In this document: piece by piece, positions 8,951-17,908 of the stretch
Layout: every line of letters begins with the position of its first letter
How positions within the stretch are numbered: position 1 is the first letter of the stretch
Virus record (IMG/VR): IMGVR_UViG_3300035670_000059
Location: 49,733 to 113,732 of that record
Direction: 5' to 3' (one strand)
Length of the DNA: 64,000 nucleotides
Source of the DNA: a virus
Notes under the pieces: model-generated
What the model was told of the DNA's origin: nothing
The model's input: the letters and a program-made list of their open reading frames with translations, nothing else
Database searches by the model: none
Program-made: the position numbers and the translations under genes

Positions 8951-9334
8951 ATGTCAGATATTAGATTTATAGATTCGTTAAATGTAGGAGCATATACCAT
9001 TGAACCTGTCAGTGGTAGTATTAATATATTAGAAAATGTTAACAATTATGTAATTACGGCTACAGGTTATCCTGACATTATACAAGGTGAACCTAATTTA
9101 CAGTTCGATGGCTTAAATTTAACTATAGGCGGTAATTCCAGTGGTACATCTCGTTTAGAGGTATACCACACGGGAAGTGTTGATAATTTAATGTTAATAC
9201 GAAATGCGAGCACAAATACCGGTATTAAAGTAGATGGTGATGGTAGATTTCAATTACTAGAATTTGCTTCTTTACCCTCACCTATTGAAGGGGGGATTGT
9301 GTACGCGAGCAATGAATTTTATATAGGAATATAA
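8951..9334 (+). CDS. Small fibre-like structural protein
   Basis: 127 residues, beta-rich, with the pattern LQFDGLNLTIGG...SRLEVYHTGS that also occurs in the repeats of the large fibre proteins downstream. It starts one base after the gp15-like stop. It has no chaperone domain. It may be a short head or tail fibre or an adaptor for a longer one. Confidence 0.55.
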   Translation: MSDIRFIDSLNVGAYTIEPVSGSINILENVNNYVITATGYPDIIQGEPNLQFDGLNLTIGGNSSGTSRLEVYHTGSVDNLMLIRNASTNTGIKVDGDGRFQLLEFASLPSPIEGGIVYASNEFYIGI

Positions 9335-9343
9335 AAATAATAA

Positions 9344-9352
9344 TATTTATAA
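9344..9352 (+). promoter_or_regulatory. TATTTATAA promoter-like motif
   Basis: Exact 9-mer, 23 bases before the first large fibre gene. Confidence 0.55.
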
Positions 9353-9375
9353 CAAATATACTTTTATAATATAAC

Positions 9376-10401
9376 ATGGCAACCTGGAAGAAAATAATTG
9401 TTAGCGGCTCGAATGCTCATCTAGCTCAAATCACCTCCTCTGTTTTAACAGATGGTAATCTAATAATGGCGGGCACAGGTGGTGCTTTAAAAAATAGTAA
9501 CATATCTTTATCTGGCGGAAATTTTAATATTGGGTCTAACTCCATTATTTCCACGGGTGCTAACTCAGTATTAACCGGTTCATTTAGTGGTTCCTTTGTT
9601 GGTACTACCAACTTACCAGATTTAACCCAAGGCGCGGGTATTGTTCCGTTTACTTATGATGGTGGAGGAACTGCTACTGTTGCTGTTTCTGGTGCTGCTG
9701 CTTTAAATAGTGATGCAGTAACAAAATGGAATGGTGCCGCATTCGTTAACTCTTCCTTAACAGATAATGGCACAGTAGTATCAGGTGCTTCTTCTATTCA
9801 ATTATCAGGTGCTAACTCTTCTTTAACAGGTTCATTTACCGGTTCTTTTACAGGTGATGGTTCAGGTTTAACAGGATTAGCTACTACTTTAGATGTATCT
9901 GGTTCAAATGGCTCTGGCATTTCAATTAATATCTTAACCCAAGATCTTACAATTGGTGGTACTGTAAACGAAATTGAAACTTCTGCAGCTGGTACTACAA
10001 TTACAATTGGTTTACCAAATGATGTAACAATTGGTCAAGATTTAGTAGTTAATAGAAACTTAACAGTATTTGGTACTGCTTCTTTCCAACACACTGAAGA
10101 TCTTGATGTAGCCGATAGATTTATCCGTTTAGCTTCTGGCTCAAACGCAGCTGGAGACGGTGGTATTGCAATACAACAAAGTAATGCATTAGATGCTGAA
10201 GTATTTGGATTTGATTCTGGTGCTACACGTTGGGGAGTAAGCAGCTCATTTGATGCTTCCCAAAATGCATTTGTTCCTGATGCTTACATGGCTTTAACTT
10301 TAGAAGGAGCAGGTACAGATCCAACAGTAGTAGCAGCTAGATATCAAGTAAAAGGTAATATTTTTATAGGTTCAGATGAAGGTATTTGGATCTACTCTTA
10401 A
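9376..10401 (+). CDS. Tail fibre protein A
   Basis: 341 residues of Ser/Thr/Gly-rich beta repeats (SLTGSFTGSFTGDGSGLTGL and similar), as in phage fibre shafts. The N-terminus MATWKKIIVSGSNAHL is shared with the fibre at 10761 and is probably the attachment end. The C-terminal part (about residues 235-341) contains DLDVADRFIRLASGS and a GIWIYS ending but no S74 chaperone. It opens the fibre island. Confidence 0.7.
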   Translation: MATWKKIIVSGSNAHLAQITSSVLTDGNLIMAGTGGALKNSNISLSGGNFNIGSNSIISTGANSVLTGSFSGSFVGTTNLPDLTQGAGIVPFTYDGGGTATVAVSGAAALNSDAVTKWNGAAFVNSSLTDNGTVVSGASSIQLSGANSSLTGSFTGSFTGDGSGLTGLATTLDVSGSNGSGISINILTQDLTIGGTVNEIETSAAGTTITIGLPNDVTIGQDLVVNRNLTVFGTASFQHTEDLDVADRFIRLASGSNAAGDGGIAIQQSNALDAEVFGFDSGATRWGVSSSFDASQNAFVPDAYMALTLEGAGTDPTVVAARYQVKGNIFIGSDEGIWIYS

Positions 10402-10420
10402 TACATTAAAAAATTGGTTT

Positions 10421-10660
10421 ATGTCATTTACAGCAGCAAACATTATAGTAGGGGGTTCCAAAATTGAAGTGGAAACCCCCACTACTTCCTCCACCAACAA
10501 TTCTACTACTCTTGAGCTAACAGACAAAGAACTTGAGCTGTTACTATTAACCATTAAAAATGGTTTGTTTAGAGGAGAATACGTTGAAACCGTATACAAT
10601 CTAACTCTTAAGCTACAAAAACAGCTAGTAGATTTGAAATACAAAAACAACAAGCTATAA
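10421..10660 (+). CDS. Small hypothetical protein of the fibre island
   Basis: 79 residues. The N-terminal 35 residues are Thr/Ser-rich. The C-terminal half (LTDKELELLLLTIKNG...VYNLTLKLQKQLVDLKYK) is a probable helix with heptad-like spacing. ATG 10421 is chosen because it follows the previous stop; an earlier in-frame ATG at 10376 would overlap the fibre gene. Function not recognised; a fibre assembly helper is possible. Confidence 0.5.
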   Translation: MSFTAANIIVGGSKIEVETPTTSSTNNSTTLELTDKELELLLLTIKNGLFRGEYVETVYNLTLKLQKQLVDLKYKNNKL

Positions 10661-10679
10661 CTAGAAGCAGAGTATCCAA

Positions 10680-10688
10680 TATTTATAA
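10680..10688 (+). promoter_or_regulatory. TATTTATAA promoter-like motif
   Basis: Exact 9-mer, 72 bases before the GTG start of fibre B, a longer leader than at most other copies. Confidence 0.5.
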
Positions 10689-10760
10689 CTATATTATAGG
10701 CCCGTAAGGGAAGTGGACAGCACACATTTGCTGTAGCCAACCGTAATAAACAGATATAAA

Positions 10761-12323
10761 GTGCCAAATTGGAAAAAAGTTATAGTATCGGGCTCCGATG
10801 CTAGTTTAAACTCGCTAGAAGTAACCTCTGCTTTTACAGCATCTGGTTTAATATACCCCACAACAGACGGATTAGTCAATCAATCTATAGTAACAGATGG
10901 AGCAGGGAATTTATCATTTGGTAATCCCTATTCTGATAATACAATTGTTTACGGAAAAAATATTTCCGGAACTACTATACTAAAAGGCACCCCTTTATAT
11001 TTTACAGGTAGTGGAACAGCGGGCAACGTAGTAGGTGTATTTCCTGCAGATGCCGGTAATCCTGCTAGAATGCCTGCAGGAGGCATTGCGGGAGAGCAAT
11101 TATTGGATGAGGCTGAAGGTGTTATTTTATTAGATGGCTTTATTAACGGGGTAAATACATCAGCTTTTAACTCTGGAGACCCAGTATATGTAGCAGTAGG
11201 AGGTGGGTATACAAACATTAAACCTACCGGCTCAACTATTTTAATCCAAGCATTAGGATATGTAGAAAAATCCGCAATAAACGGTTCGGGAGTAATACAA
11301 GGTTCTGGTAGGGCAAATGACGTGCCCAACATTCAACAAGGATATACTTGGGTAGGAAATGCAGATGGTGTAGCAACACCTACTGCCACTTCTTCTTTTA
11401 GTGTAGCAAATGCAGTATCTGCCTCGTTTGCTACTAACGCATCAAGCTCTTTAATCGCTATTACAGCCTCTTACGCTCTATTTGCCGCAAACGGTGGTGG
11501 TGGAGGTGGAGGTGGCTCTACAGTAGTACATACCCAGTTAACAGCCTCAACTACGTGGAGTTTTTCCCACAATCTAAACACACAAACTCCACTACTACAA
11601 GTATACAATATAGGATACGAGCAAATTATACCAAACGAAATCGTTAGTATAAACGCGTTTACCTCCGAAATACGATTTGACTATACACAAGCAGGTTACG
11701 CTGTTGCCTCTACAGGTGGTAGTTTAGCAGTTACGGGTTCAACACCTCGTTTAGTACAAACAGTAGCAGCTACAACGTGGTCTTTTGCTCACAATCTAGG
11801 AACCAAATACCCAGGATTTGAAGTATTCGATTCGAACGATGATGTTGTAATACCAGCAGGCATTCACGTAGTGGACGAAAATAATGCAGAAATATATTTT
11901 GCACTTCCTTCTACAGGTGTAGCAATAGCAAACTTTAGTGGTATAGAGGGTGTATTCCCATCTTCATCTTTTGCGTTTACCGCTTCATACTCAGACCAAT
12001 TTAACATAGGTCAAACCCAAACTCAATACGCTACTGTTACCTCTTCTATAAACGGATCAAACACTGTCTTTACACAAGCAACAGGTTCGTACACCTCTGC
12101 TTTCTTCAAATACACAGTAACAAGTGGGTCTAATGCTCGTTCCGGAGAAATAATGTCGGTATGGAATGGAACAACTACAGCTTTTACAGACAACTCCACA
12201 ACAGATATAGGCACAACAACAGATGTAACATCTTCTGTTGCTATATCAGGTACAAACGTACAGTTAAACATGCAAACCAATACCGAGGGTTGGAGAATAA
12301 AATCAATAGCAACATTTATGTAA
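10761..12323 (+). CDS. Tail fibre protein B, with duplicated C-terminal beta domain
   Basis: 520 residues starting at GTG; the N-terminus MPNWKKVIVSGSDASL matches that of fibre A, which fixes the start. Residues about 75-200 form a compact domain (GTPLYFTGSGTAGNVVGVFP...GDPVYVAVGGG) seen in phage fibre proteins. After a poly-Gly stretch (residues about 244-250) a domain of roughly 60 residues occurs twice, each copy starting with T-WSF-HNL. The end has no S74 domain. It is a structural fibre or spike; the duplicated domain is a candidate receptor-binding module. Confidence 0.7.
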   Translation: MPNWKKVIVSGSDASLNSLEVTSAFTASGLIYPTTDGLVNQSIVTDGAGNLSFGNPYSDNTIVYGKNISGTTILKGTPLYFTGSGTAGNVVGVFPADAGNPARMPAGGIAGEQLLDEAEGVILLDGFINGVNTSAFNSGDPVYVAVGGGYTNIKPTGSTILIQALGYVEKSAINGSGVIQGSGRANDVPNIQQGYTWVGNADGVATPTATSSFSVANAVSASFATNASSSLIAITASYALFAANGGGGGGGGSTVVHTQLTASTTWSFSHNLNTQTPLLQVYNIGYEQIIPNEIVSINAFTSEIRFDYTQAGYAVASTGGSLAVTGSTPRLVQTVAATTWSFAHNLGTKYPGFEVFDSNDDVVIPAGIHVVDENNAEIYFALPSTGVAIANFSGIEGVFPSSSFAFTASYSDQFNIGQTQTQYATVTSSINGSNTVFTQATGSYTSAFFKYTVTSGSNARSGEIMSVWNGTTTAFTDNSTTDIGTTTDVTSSVAISGTNVQLNMQTNTEGWRIKSIATFM

Positions 12324-12332
12324 ATATAAAAT

Positions 12333-14531
12333 ATGTTAATAAATTCACCAAATATATCAGGTTCGTTAACGGTAACAGGCAATACTGTTATAACGGGATC
12401 TTTAACTGTACTAGGCGGTATAAACGCAACCATTACAGGATCTGCTACAAGTGCCTCATACGTTGAGTATAGCAATGTAGCTAATAAACCTGCGTTAGTA
12501 TCAAGTTCGGCTCAAATTGTAGGATACAATATATTTGCTACTACTGGTTCAAACCAATTTAATGGGAGCCAAGCCATAACTGGTTCTTTGACTGTAACAG
12601 GACAAGTAGTTGCTCAAACCTTGAATGTACAACAGGTAACTTCTAGTATAGTATATTCTAGTGGAAGTAATATATTTGGAAATAGTTTAAGCAATACACA
12701 ACAGTTTACTGGAAGTGTGTCTGTAACTGGGAGTTTAACAGTGAATGGAACGTCTGCTGTAACAGGAACTGGAACAACTAACTACTTGCCAAAGTTTACA
12801 GGTGCAAGTACGATTGGAAATAGTACAATAACCGATAATGGAACGACTGTTAGTGTTTTAAATAGTGCTTATACTGACGTTTTAAGAGTTGGCTCTACAT
12901 CAAACTCGATTTATTTCTATCCAGATGGAGGCTCAGTTAACATAATGACTGGTACAGGATTTTCAGGTACTGGAATAACGTTTGCTAGTGGTTCTAATTA
13001 CTTAGACTTTAATACTAACTCGCTAACAAGAATGCGCATCACCTCAGGTGGTAATATTGGTATAGGTACAACTAGCCCAATAGGGCCTTTAGATATAGCT
13101 GTTCCCGCAACTGGTTCCGCAATTGCTGCAACAACTTCTCAACAAGCATATAATTTTTCAAGATTTAGAATAAAACATTATACAGATTCAAATCTTGGAT
13201 TATCTATAGGATATGCAGGTGCTAACTTTACATACATCCAAGCTTGCTATAATGAAGGTAGTGTAGCACCCCTATTAATAAATCCTTTTGGAGGTAATGT
13301 AAGCATAGGCACGGCTAGTCCTTCAGCAACTCTTCATGTAGTTAGAGCAAATGATGGAGGCTCAGGAACACCTGGAGTGATTTTATCTACAGCTAATGGA
13401 GCAAATGATATTGTAAGATTCCAAGATGGAACTACTACTGTTGCTGTAGTAAAAAATAGTGGTAATATTGGTGTAGGAGTTGCTAGTCCAACTGGGAGCT
13501 TACAAGTAAGCAATGGAACACTTGGTCTTAATTTACAAGCTCATGTTGTAAATATTACTGGTAATAATTATTCAAGTGCAACTATTGGTATATATGATGC
13601 AGCCTCATTAGCTGCAAATACTGGTGGTGGAATTAATTTTGGTGCATTTTATACTTCTACACAATTCACAGAATTTGCATATATAAGAACAAATAAAGAT
13701 ACTGCTACATCTGGGGAATATGGGGGTTCATTAATATTTGCAACAAGACCAAATGGTGGGAGTGTAACTGAACGCATGCGCATCACCTCAGTCGGCAACG
13801 TGCTGATTGGGACAACAACAGATAATGGGGTAGGTAAATTACAAGTAAGTGGTAGAACATTTTTAGATAATGGTACTGGCAACGCTTTATCTATTGATAC
13901 AACTGTAGCAGATACTACTACAAGAGATGCTATTTATTTAGTTGAAAATGACGGTCAAGCAACAGGACGTCAAGCTATTTCTTGGTATAATGAAAACCAA
14001 ACCTACTATAAAGCAAGACTGTGGACTCAAGTAGGATCTAGTTATAACGCTACAGTATTTGGGATTGATGCAGCTGATGATACTAGGAGTGTAGATACTA
14101 GATTGGCAATTAGAAACGGTTATGTTTTTATGCCATCTTTAACTACAGGGACAGGTATTGATGATTTAGGATGGTGGTCGAGTTCAGGTACTACTTGGGG
14201 TTTTAATGGAATGTTGATGCGCATATCTTCATCAGCACGATACAAAAAGAATATTAGAGATTTAGAACTAGATACTTCAAAAATATTTGATTTAAGAACT
14301 ATCTCCTTTGAAAATAATGAACTTACTGCAACAGACGGTATTACAAGTTTTGGACTACTTGCTGAAGACGTAGCCGAAAAAATACCAATGCTAGCTACAT
14401 ATAATGAAGCTGGGCAGCCTGAAGGAGTTCAATACAAAATGTTAGCAGTTCTTTTGCTTGAAGAAATGAAAAAAATAAAAGCAGAAAACGACAACCTAAA
14501 ATCCAGACTAGAGATTTTAGAACAATCTTAA
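12333..14531 (+). CDS. Tail fibre protein C with S74 chaperone domain
   Basis: 732 residues. N-terminal SGSLTVTG-type repeats are followed by the shared module (residues about 45-140), a variable middle with MRITSGG...GTTSP repeats, and a C-terminal peptidase S74 domain. The S74 active-site pattern SARYKKN starts at Ser634 and should cut itself off after fibre trimerisation. The last 25 residues (KIKAENDNLKSRLEILEQS) form a coiled coil. The protein probably binds the host surface. Confidence 0.85.
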   Translation: MLINSPNISGSLTVTGNTVITGSLTVLGGINATITGSATSASYVEYSNVANKPALVSSSAQIVGYNIFATTGSNQFNGSQAITGSLTVTGQVVAQTLNVQQVTSSIVYSSGSNIFGNSLSNTQQFTGSVSVTGSLTVNGTSAVTGTGTTNYLPKFTGASTIGNSTITDNGTTVSVLNSAYTDVLRVGSTSNSIYFYPDGGSVNIMTGTGFSGTGITFASGSNYLDFNTNSLTRMRITSGGNIGIGTTSPIGPLDIAVPATGSAIAATTSQQAYNFSRFRIKHYTDSNLGLSIGYAGANFTYIQACYNEGSVAPLLINPFGGNVSIGTASPSATLHVVRANDGGSGTPGVILSTANGANDIVRFQDGTTTVAVVKNSGNIGVGVASPTGSLQVSNGTLGLNLQAHVVNITGNNYSSATIGIYDAASLAANTGGGINFGAFYTSTQFTEFAYIRTNKDTATSGEYGGSLIFATRPNGGSVTERMRITSVGNVLIGTTTDNGVGKLQVSGRTFLDNGTGNALSIDTTVADTTTRDAIYLVENDGQATGRQAISWYNENQTYYKARLWTQVGSSYNATVFGIDAADDTRSVDTRLAIRNGYVFMPSLTTGTGIDDLGWWSSSGTTWGFNGMLMRISSSARYKKNIRDLELDTSKIFDLRTISFENNELTATDGITSFGLLAEDVAEKIPMLATYNEAGQPEGVQYKMLAVLLLEEMKKIKAENDNLKSRLEILEQS

Positions 14532-14534
14532 AAA

Positions 14535-14543
14535 TATTTATAA
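14535..14543 (+). promoter_or_regulatory. TATTTATAA promoter-like motif
   Basis: Exact 9-mer, 3 bases after the stop of fibre C and 25 bases before the next ATG. Confidence 0.55.
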
Positions 14544-14568
14544 ACATAAAACACAAACACACAACACT

Positions 14569-14913
14569 ATGGCACTAACTTACAATTGGGTAGTATCTTC
14601 AATGGAAGAATATCCCACCACAGGCAGCTTAACCGATGTAGTATTTAACGTACATTGGAGAAGAAATGCAACAGAAACAGTAGATGATAAGCAATACTAT
14701 GCGGACATATACGGTTCACTTTCCGTACCTGCTCCATCTCCAGAAGACTTTACCCCGTACGAAGATCTCACATTCGAGCAAGTATGTGGATGGTTGGAAG
14801 CAGGAATGGATGTTGAGGCTTTAAACACAAATCTAGCTGCTCAAATTGAAAGACAAATCAACCCACCAGTAGTATCTTTACCATTGCCTTGGGTTTCTGG
14901 AAGCGTTATCTAA
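14569..14913 (+). CDS. Small fibre-associated protein, paralogue of 21569
   Basis: 114 residues. It shares with the protein at 21569 the pattern W-V/I...EE-P-TGSLT/EGSLTEV, an aromatic-rich strand, a P-F-PY-DLT/ADIT block and a helical end, so the two are paralogues. Each follows a large fibre gene. A role in fibre assembly or as a small decorating subunit is inferred from this pairing. Confidence 0.6.
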   Translation: MALTYNWVVSSMEEYPTTGSLTDVVFNVHWRRNATETVDDKQYYADIYGSLSVPAPSPEDFTPYEDLTFEQVCGWLEAGMDVEALNTNLAAQIERQINPPVVSLPLPWVSGSVI

Positions 14914-14924
14914 ACTATTAAAAC

Positions 14925-15098
14925 ATGCAATACTACGTTTTAAAGCAATTCCTACCCGGTACACAGATATGGGTATGGAAATTGAACGAGGAAGATACAG
15001 GATATGTCTTTGACACCGAACAAGAAGCCGAAGATATGTGTATTACTTTAAAGGAGCAAGACCCGTCTCGCGACTATAAGGTATCTACATCCATCTAA
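14925..15098 (+). CDS. Small hypothetical protein (57 aa)
   Basis: A short ORF starting MQYYVLKQFLPGTQIWVWKL, then an acidic helix-like part (DTEQEAEDMCITLKEQDPS). It starts 11 bases after the previous stop and is followed by a promoter-like motif, so it fits the tight gene packing. Function unknown. Confidence 0.5.
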   Translation: MQYYVLKQFLPGTQIWVWKLNEEDTGYVFDTEQEAEDMCITLKEQDPSRDYKVSTSI

Positions 15099-15106
15099 AC
15101 ACTATA

Positions 15107-15115
15107 TATTTATCA
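15107..15115 (+). promoter_or_regulatory. TATTTATCA, variant promoter-like motif
   Basis: One mismatch to TATTTATAA; 45 bases before fibre D. Confidence 0.4.
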
Positions 15116-15160
15116 CAAATAGGTTGTGTTCCTTTTGGACAGTGAAAAAAGGCATATAAT

Positions 15161-17908
15161 ATGGCAAACGAATTTATAGCAAGAAAGGGTATTATATCCC
15201 TTGATGGTGCTCAAGTAACCGGCTCTTTATCCGTAACCGGCAACATTTCAGCCTCAATCTTTACAGGCTCATTTGTAGGAGATGGTTCCCAATTAAGTGG
15301 AATAGAAGGATTTCCGTTCACAGGCTCTGCAGGCATAACAGGCTCACTAACAGTAGTGGGCCCCGTTAATGCTACCACATTTACAGGAGACGGTTCCCAA
15401 CTTACAGGTATAGAAGGATTTCCATTTACAGGCTCCGCAGACATAACAGGCTCGCTTACAGTAGTAGGACCAGTTAACGCTACTTCTTTTACAGGTTCGC
15501 TACAAGGAACAGCAACATCTGCTTCCTATATCCAACTTGCAAATATAGATGGATTTACCGCATATTCCTCTTCGGTCAACACTGCTATTGACAGCGTGTT
15601 GGATGCAACAACTCCGCTAACTGCCACGGTAAATACCGGAAGTTCTCCATTTACCTTAACGAGCCAAAGCATTGTAGTAGCCGATAGTACAAATGGAAAC
15701 TTAACTATCAACCTACCAGACTTAAACACTATAGTTGGAACGCCAAACCAAAAACCAATTGTAGTATATAAAAACGACTATTCGCAAAACGTAATATACG
15801 TTAATCCTAGTGGTTCCCAACTAGTAAATGGGGCAAGCCAAGATATAATCGTAAGTATACAACTTGCGGTAATTTACAATCCAACAAGTGCGGGATGGGT
15901 AACGGAAGGTACTTCGGCCCAAAGTTTAGCGGAACTAGAACTATTTTTTCTTCCGTTAACAGAAACGGGTTCGCTTGCAACAACGGGTTCAAATGTATTT
16001 ATTGGAAACCAAACCATAACCGGTTCTTTAACAGTAACCGGAGGTATAAACGCAACCATAACAGGTTCAGCTGCTTCAGCTTCCTATGTAGAATATGCTA
16101 ACGTGGCAAATAAGCCTACGTTGGTATCAGGATCTGCTCAAATATCGTTTAACGGTATAACAGACAAACCAACACTTGTATCTGGTTCTTCTCAAGTAAG
16201 CTATACAGGATTATCCGATATACCCGCTAGTATAGTGTCTAGCTCAACTCAAATCACAGGATACAATATATTTGCTACTACGGGTTCTAACCAGTTCAAT
16301 GGTAGCCAAGCTATAACTGGCTCACTTACTGTAACTGGTCAAGTTGTAGCTCAAACTTTAAACGTACAACAGGTAACTTCTAGTATTGTGTATTCAAGCG
16401 GGTCCAATGTGTTTGGAAACAGTTTATCTAACACTCAACAATTTACTGGTTCTTTACAGGTAAGTGGTTCATCACATAATATATTAGGAAATGTTGGTAT
16501 AGGTCCTACTGGAACCCCAGTATCCGAACTACAAGTTGGTAAATCAAGTGATGTAACCATTGCAATGTCCAATTCAAGTTCTGTTACAAGCGGTAATAGA
16601 GGGAGCTTAGCATGGTACAATTCAAGCAACTCAACTGTTGCTAATATTAAAGCAACTGCAGTTACCGACAACGTAGGCACACAATTAGAGTTTTACACAA
16701 GACCGGCTGCTGGTTCTCTTACTCAAGTGTTAACCATATCCTCCACAGGTGCAGCTACCTTTAATACAACTACCGATACCACATCAATTTCAATGTTAAG
16801 CACTGGGACTGCAAGTGGATTAAGACTACAAAATACAGGTGGCACTGCATCAGATTGGATAATTCAAAGTGATGGGGGTGCAGTAGCTGGGCAAGCAGCA
16901 TTAAGATTTTATTCAATTACAGCAACTGCTTATAGAATGTCTATTGATGGATCTGGTAATGTTGGTATAGGCACTACTAGTCCAGGATATGATGGTGCCG
17001 GATATGGAGCAGTAAGATATGTAACTATAAACAATGCTTCAGGTACAGGTAGTAACTTAGAACTAGCAACAGGCACTACTGCCAATGATGGCTATATAGG
17101 TGCAATTGATTTTATTAACACTTCTAATACAGGTGCACCAGGTGCAGGCAGATATGGAATTGCTTCAATTAGAGCATATACAACTAATGCAAGTGCAACA
17201 AATACAGGAGGAGGATATTTAACATTCAACACTAAAGCAGATGGTGGAAGCGGAGCAGAAAGAATGCGCATCACCTCAGGAGGGGAAGTATCAATCACTG
17301 GAATTAATTTAACAGTTGGTACTGGCGGAGGTGCAGGTACACTTAATTTAGACCAATCTACAGTTAGAAGATGGAAACTAAGTTCAGGTGGAATTACTTC
17401 GGGGGTTTTTAGTATAATTAATGGGAGTGACGATTCTCCTGCATTAAATATTAGTAGCTCAAATATAGTATCTTTCTATATTGGGGGTGGTTTTGCAAAC
17501 CAAACAACTTTAGATGCTAATACTCGTTTTCAAGGTCCAAATATTTCTGTAGCAGCAGCTAAAGCATATGCTTGGAATACCTATTCAGACCAAAGAATTA
17601 AGGAAAATATAAATCCTTTACCTTATGGCTTAAACGAAATACTACAATTAAATCCTGTTTCATATAATCAGCACGATTCAGAAGTAATTGATAGTGAAAT
17701 AGTATTAAAAGAAACATATAAATCAACAATTGGATTAATTGCACAGGAAGTTAATGATTTTATACCTGAAGCTGTAGGTATTGGAAATGATACTGAACTT
17801 TGGGGATTAGATTATAACAAAATAGTCCCAGTCCTTGTCAAAGCCATCCAAGAACAACAAGCCCAAATCGAATCCCTTAAAGCCGAAATACAAACACTAA
17901 AACAATGA
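15161..17908 (+). CDS. Tail fibre protein D with S74 chaperone domain
   Basis: At 915 residues this is the longest fibre here. The N-terminal 110 residues repeat TGS(F/L)...GDGSQL(T/S)GIEGFPFTGSA. A beta domain (about 130-250) ends in the Leu-rich SLAELELFFLPL. Then comes the shared module (about 370-435), a variable region with MRITSGGEVSI, and an S74 domain starting at Ser809 (SDQRIKEN). The protein closes with a coiled coil (QQAQIESLKAEIQTLKQ). Its stop overlaps the next start (ATGA). Confidence 0.85.
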   Translation: MANEFIARKGIISLDGAQVTGSLSVTGNISASIFTGSFVGDGSQLSGIEGFPFTGSAGITGSLTVVGPVNATTFTGDGSQLTGIEGFPFTGSADITGSLTVVGPVNATSFTGSLQGTATSASYIQLANIDGFTAYSSSVNTAIDSVLDATTPLTATVNTGSSPFTLTSQSIVVADSTNGNLTINLPDLNTIVGTPNQKPIVVYKNDYSQNVIYVNPSGSQLVNGASQDIIVSIQLAVIYNPTSAGWVTEGTSAQSLAELELFFLPLTETGSLATTGSNVFIGNQTITGSLTVTGGINATITGSAASASYVEYANVANKPTLVSGSAQISFNGITDKPTLVSGSSQVSYTGLSDIPASIVSSSTQITGYNIFATTGSNQFNGSQAITGSLTVTGQVVAQTLNVQQVTSSIVYSSGSNVFGNSLSNTQQFTGSLQVSGSSHNILGNVGIGPTGTPVSELQVGKSSDVTIAMSNSSSVTSGNRGSLAWYNSSNSTVANIKATAVTDNVGTQLEFYTRPAAGSLTQVLTISSTGAATFNTTTDTTSISMLSTGTASGLRLQNTGGTASDWIIQSDGGAVAGQAALRFYSITATAYRMSIDGSGNVGIGTTSPGYDGAGYGAVRYVTINNASGTGSNLELATGTTANDGYIGAIDFINTSNTGAPGAGRYGIASIRAYTTNASATNTGGGYLTFNTKADGGSGAERMRITSGGEVSITGINLTVGTGGGAGTLNLDQSTVRRWKLSSGGITSGVFSIINGSDDSPALNISSSNIVSFYIGGGFANQTTLDANTRFQGPNISVAAAKAYAWNTYSDQRIKENINPLPYGLNEILQLNPVSYNQHDSEVIDSEIVLKETYKSTIGLIAQEVNDFIPEAVGIGNDTELWGLDYNKIVPVLVKAIQEQQAQIESLKAEIQTLKQ